Part shown: in pieces, positions 60,959 through 64,000 of the stretch | How positions within the stretch are numbered: the first letter of the stretch is position 1 | Layout: each line of letters starts with the position of its first letter | NCBI GenBank assembly: GCA_031769625.1 | Contig: JAUIMM010002326.1 | Location: 62,001 to 126,000, forward strand | DNA: 64,000 bases | DNA from: Taudactylus pleione | Lineage: Eukaryota; Chordata; Amphibia; Anura; Myobatrachidae | Direction: 5' to 3' | The notes under the pieces: generated by a model | Database searches by the model: none | Told to the model about the DNA's origin: nothing | Seen by the model: only the letters and a program-made list of their open reading frames with translations | Made by a program: the position numbers and the translations under genes

Positions 60959-63900
60959 CGCTTTTGTTGTTTCCATTGTTTTCAATGCATTTTGGCCTAA
61001 AACGTTCATTTGCTGGTTTCTCTTAAACGCAACATGGGAGTAAAACCATTTCACATCACATTTGTGGGTCTTGGTCTTCAACAGATCTGGTGAAATTTTG
61101 AGCTGTCTGTGTTTGCTACAAGAGGAGATAACACAAAGTATGCGCTTTTGTTGTTTCCATTGTTTTCAATGCATATTGGCCTAAAACGTTCATTTGCTGT
61201 TTTCTCTTAAACGCAACATGGGAGTAAAACCATTTCACATCACATTTGTGGGTCTTGGTCTTCAACAGATCTGGTGAAATTTTGAGCTGTCTGTGTTTGC
61301 TACAAGAGGAGATAACACAAAGTATGCGCTTTTGTTATTTCCATTGCTTTCAATGCATTTTGGCCTAAAACGTGCATTTGCAGTTTTCTCTTAAACACAA
61401 CATGAGAGAAAAACCATTTCACATCACATTTGTGGGTCTTGGTCTTCAACACATCCAGTAAAATTTTGAGCTGTCTGTGTTTGCTACAAGAGGAGATAAC
61501 ACAAAGTATGCGCTTTTGTTGTTTCCATTGTTTTCAATGCATTTTGGCCTAAAACGTTCATTTGCTGTTTTCTCTTAAACGCAACATGGGAGTAAAACCA
61601 TTTCACATCACATTTGTGGGACTTGGTCTTCAACAGATCTGGTGAAATTTTGAGCTGTCTGTGTTTGCTACAAGAGGAGATAACACAAAGTATGCGCTTT
61701 TGTTATTTCCATTGCTTTCAATGCATTTTGGCCTAAAACGTGCATTTGCAGTTTTCTCTTAAACACAACATGAGAGAAAAACCATTTCACATCACATTTG
61801 TGGGTCTTGGTCTTCAACACATCCAGTGAAATTTTGAGCTGTCTGTGTTTGCTACAAGAGGAGATAACACAAAGTATGCGCTTTTGTTGTTTCCATTGTT
61901 TTCAAAGCATTTTGGCCTAAAACGTTCATTTGCTGTTTTCTCTTAAACGCAACATGGGAGTAAAACCATTTCACATCACATTTGTGGGTCTTGGTCTTCA
62001 ACAGATCTGGTGAAATTTTGAGCTGTCTGTGTTTGCTACAAGAGGAGATAACACAAAGTATGCGCTTTTGTTATTTCCATTGCTTTCAATGCATTTTGGC
62101 CTAAAACCTGCATTTGCAGTTTTCTCTTAAACACAACATGAGAGAAAAACCATTTCACATCACATTTGTGGGTCTTGGTCTTCAACACATCCAGTAAAAT
62201 TTTGAGCTGTCTGTGTTTGCTACAAGAGGAGATAACACAAAGTATGCGCTTTTGTTGTTTCCATTGTTTTCAATGCATTTTGGCCTAAAACGTTCATTTG
62301 CTGTTTTCTCTTAAACGCAACATGGGAGTAATACCATTTCACATCACATTTGTGGGACTTGGTCTTCAACAGATCTGGTGAAATTTTGAGCTGTCTGTGT
62401 TTGCTACAAGAGGAGATAACACAAAGTATGCGCTTTTGTTATTTCCATTGCTTTCAATGCATTTTGGCCTAAAACGTGCATTTGCAGTTTTCTCTTAAAC
62501 ACAACATGAGAGAAAAACCATTTCACATCACATTTGTGGGTCTTGGTCTTCAACACATCCAGTGAAATTTTGAGCTGTCTGTGTTTGCTACAAGAGGATA
62601 TAACACAAAGTATGCGCTTTTGTTGTTTCCATTGTTTTCAATGCATTTTGGCCTAAAATGTGCATTTGCTGTTTTCTCTTAAACGCAATATGGGAGAAAA
62701 ACCATTTCACATCACATTTGTGGGTCTTGGTCTTCAACAGATCTGGTGAAATTTTGAGCTGTCTGTGTTTGCTACAAGAGGAGATAACACAAAGTATGCA
62801 CTTTTGTTATTTCCATTGCTTTCAATGCATTTTGGCCTAAAACGAGCAATTGCTGTTTTCTCTTAAACGCAACATGGGAGAAAAACCATTTCACATCACA
62901 TTTGTGTGTCTTGGTCTTCAACACATCCAGTGAAATTTTGAGCTGTCTGTGTTTGGTACAAGAGGAGATATCACAATGTATGCGCTTTTGTTGTTCCATT
63001 GCTTTCAATGCATTTTGGCCTAAAATATGCATTTGCTGTTTTCTCTTAAATGCAACATGGGAGAAAAACCATTTCACATCACATTTGTGGGTCTTGGTCT
63101 TCAACAGATCTGGTGAAATTTTGAGCTGTCTGTGTTTGCTACAAGAGGAGATAACACAAAGGATGCGCTTTTGTTATTTCCATTGCTTTCAATGCATTTT
63201 GGCCTAAAACGTGCATTTGCTGTTTTCTCTTAAACACAACATGAGAGAAAAACCATTTCACATCACATTTGTGGTCTTGGTCTTCAACACATCCAGTGAA
63301 ATTTTGAGCTGTCTGTGTTTGCTACAAGAGGAGATAACACAAAGTTTGCGCTTTTGTTGTTTCCATTGTTTTCAATGCATTTTGGTCTAAAACATTCATT
63401 TGCTGTTTTCTCTTAAACGCAACATGGGAGAAAAACCATTTCACATCACATTTGTGGGTCTTGGTCTTCAACAGATCCGGTGAAATTTTGAGCTGTCTGT
63501 GTTTGCTACAAGAGGAGATAACACAAAGTATGTGCTTTTGTTATTTCCATTGCTTTCAATGCATTTTGGCCTAAAACTTGCATTTGCAGTTTTCTCTTAA
63601 ACGCAACATGGGAGAAAAACCATTTCACATCACATTTGTGGGTCTTGGTCTTCAACAGATCCAGTGAAATTTTGAGCTGTCTGTGTTTGCTACAAGAGGA
63701 GATAACACAAAGTATGCGCTTTTGTTATTTCCATTGCTTTCAATGCATTTTGGCCTAAAACGTGCATTTGCAGTTTTCTCTTAAACACAACATGAGAGAA
63801 AAACCATTTCACATCACATTTGTGGGTCTTGGTCTTCAACACATCCAGTGAAATTTTGAGCTGTCTTTGTTTGCTACAAGAGTAGATAACACAAAGTATG

Positions 63901-64000
63901 CACTTTTGTTGTTTCCATTGTTTTCAATGCATTTTGGCCTAAAACGTTCATTTGCTGTTTTCTCTTAAACGCAACATGGGAGTAAAACCATTTCACATCA
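60959..64000. repeat. Terminal satellite block matching 18.55-21.5 kb
   Basis: The ATTTGCTGGTTTCTC unit at 61012 and the cassette at 62772 correspond to 18601 and 20361, an offset of 42,411 bp. After about 63200 one additional monomer (GTTTGCGCTTTTG type, also seen at 36.4 and 41.7 kb) shifts the offset by 183 bp, so the AAGAGTAGATAAC marker is at 63878. A 1-base deletion in TTGTGGTCTTGG occurs at about 63271. The block continues beyond the window. Confidence 0.75.

Larger units (their letters stand above)
54635..64000. repeat. Satellite array, right part
   Basis: The same 184-bp satellite resumes on the far side of the LINE, in the same orientation, and runs to the end of the window (about 51 monomers). 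It holds a 1,840-bp-spaced duplicated block, three copies of a 1,473-bp 8-mer, and a terminal part that matches about 18.6-21.5 kb at an offset of 42,411 bp. The array is not finished at position 64000. Confidence 0.97.

Noticed and set aside
1..64000. CENP-B box in the satellite
   Set aside because: I looked for a TTCG....CGGG-type motif in the monomer and saw none.

Overview
The window is vertebrate-type repetitive DNA. It is a very long tandem satellite array interrupted once by a nearly full-length non-LTR retrotransposon (LINE). The LINE has a Tx1/L1-type ORF2 (apurinic-endonuclease-like domain plus reverse transcriptase) and an ORF1 with three CCHC zinc knuckles of the kind common in frog genomes. 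An amphibian, probably a frog, is therefore my best guess for the host. That guess rests on family recognition only. No host gene, rRNA, tRNA, CRISPR or prokaryotic feature is visible.

Layout: 1-47541 is satellite (about 258 monomers of about 184 bp). 47542-54634 is the LINE on the minus strand. 54635-64000 is satellite again (about 51 monomers). The basic unit is 184 bp. Two monomer subtypes (A and B) tend to alternate, giving a 368-bp dimer. Above the dimer there are several layers of higher-order repeat (HOR): a 5,515-bp 30-mer, an 11,223-bp 61-mer, a nested 2,392-bp 13-mer tandem duplication, 4.2-5.5-kb 23- to 30-mers that share a diverged cassette, and a 1,473-bp 8-mer present three times. 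Positions of HOR edges are approximate because I read them from diagnostic single-base variants and not from an alignment.

The LINE reads on the minus strand: short 5' UTR, ORF1 (nucleic-acid-binding protein), 42-nt spacer, ORF2 (endonuclease, RT, C-terminal Cys/His motif), G-rich 3' UTR, AATAAA, then satellite. ORF2 looks intact, with the endonuclease and RT catalytic residues present. ORF1 carries one apparent frameshift in a run of eight G near its N-terminus. An 'empty-site' paralogue of the insertion point lies in the same array at about 56474, and it implies a clean insertion of about 7,093 bp with no obvious target-site duplication and no poly(A) tail.

The most interesting points are the centromere-like HOR organisation, the blunt, tail-less insertion of a Tx1-like LINE (a clade with many sequence-specific members) into the satellite, and the homopolymer frameshift that separates an otherwise coherent ORF1.
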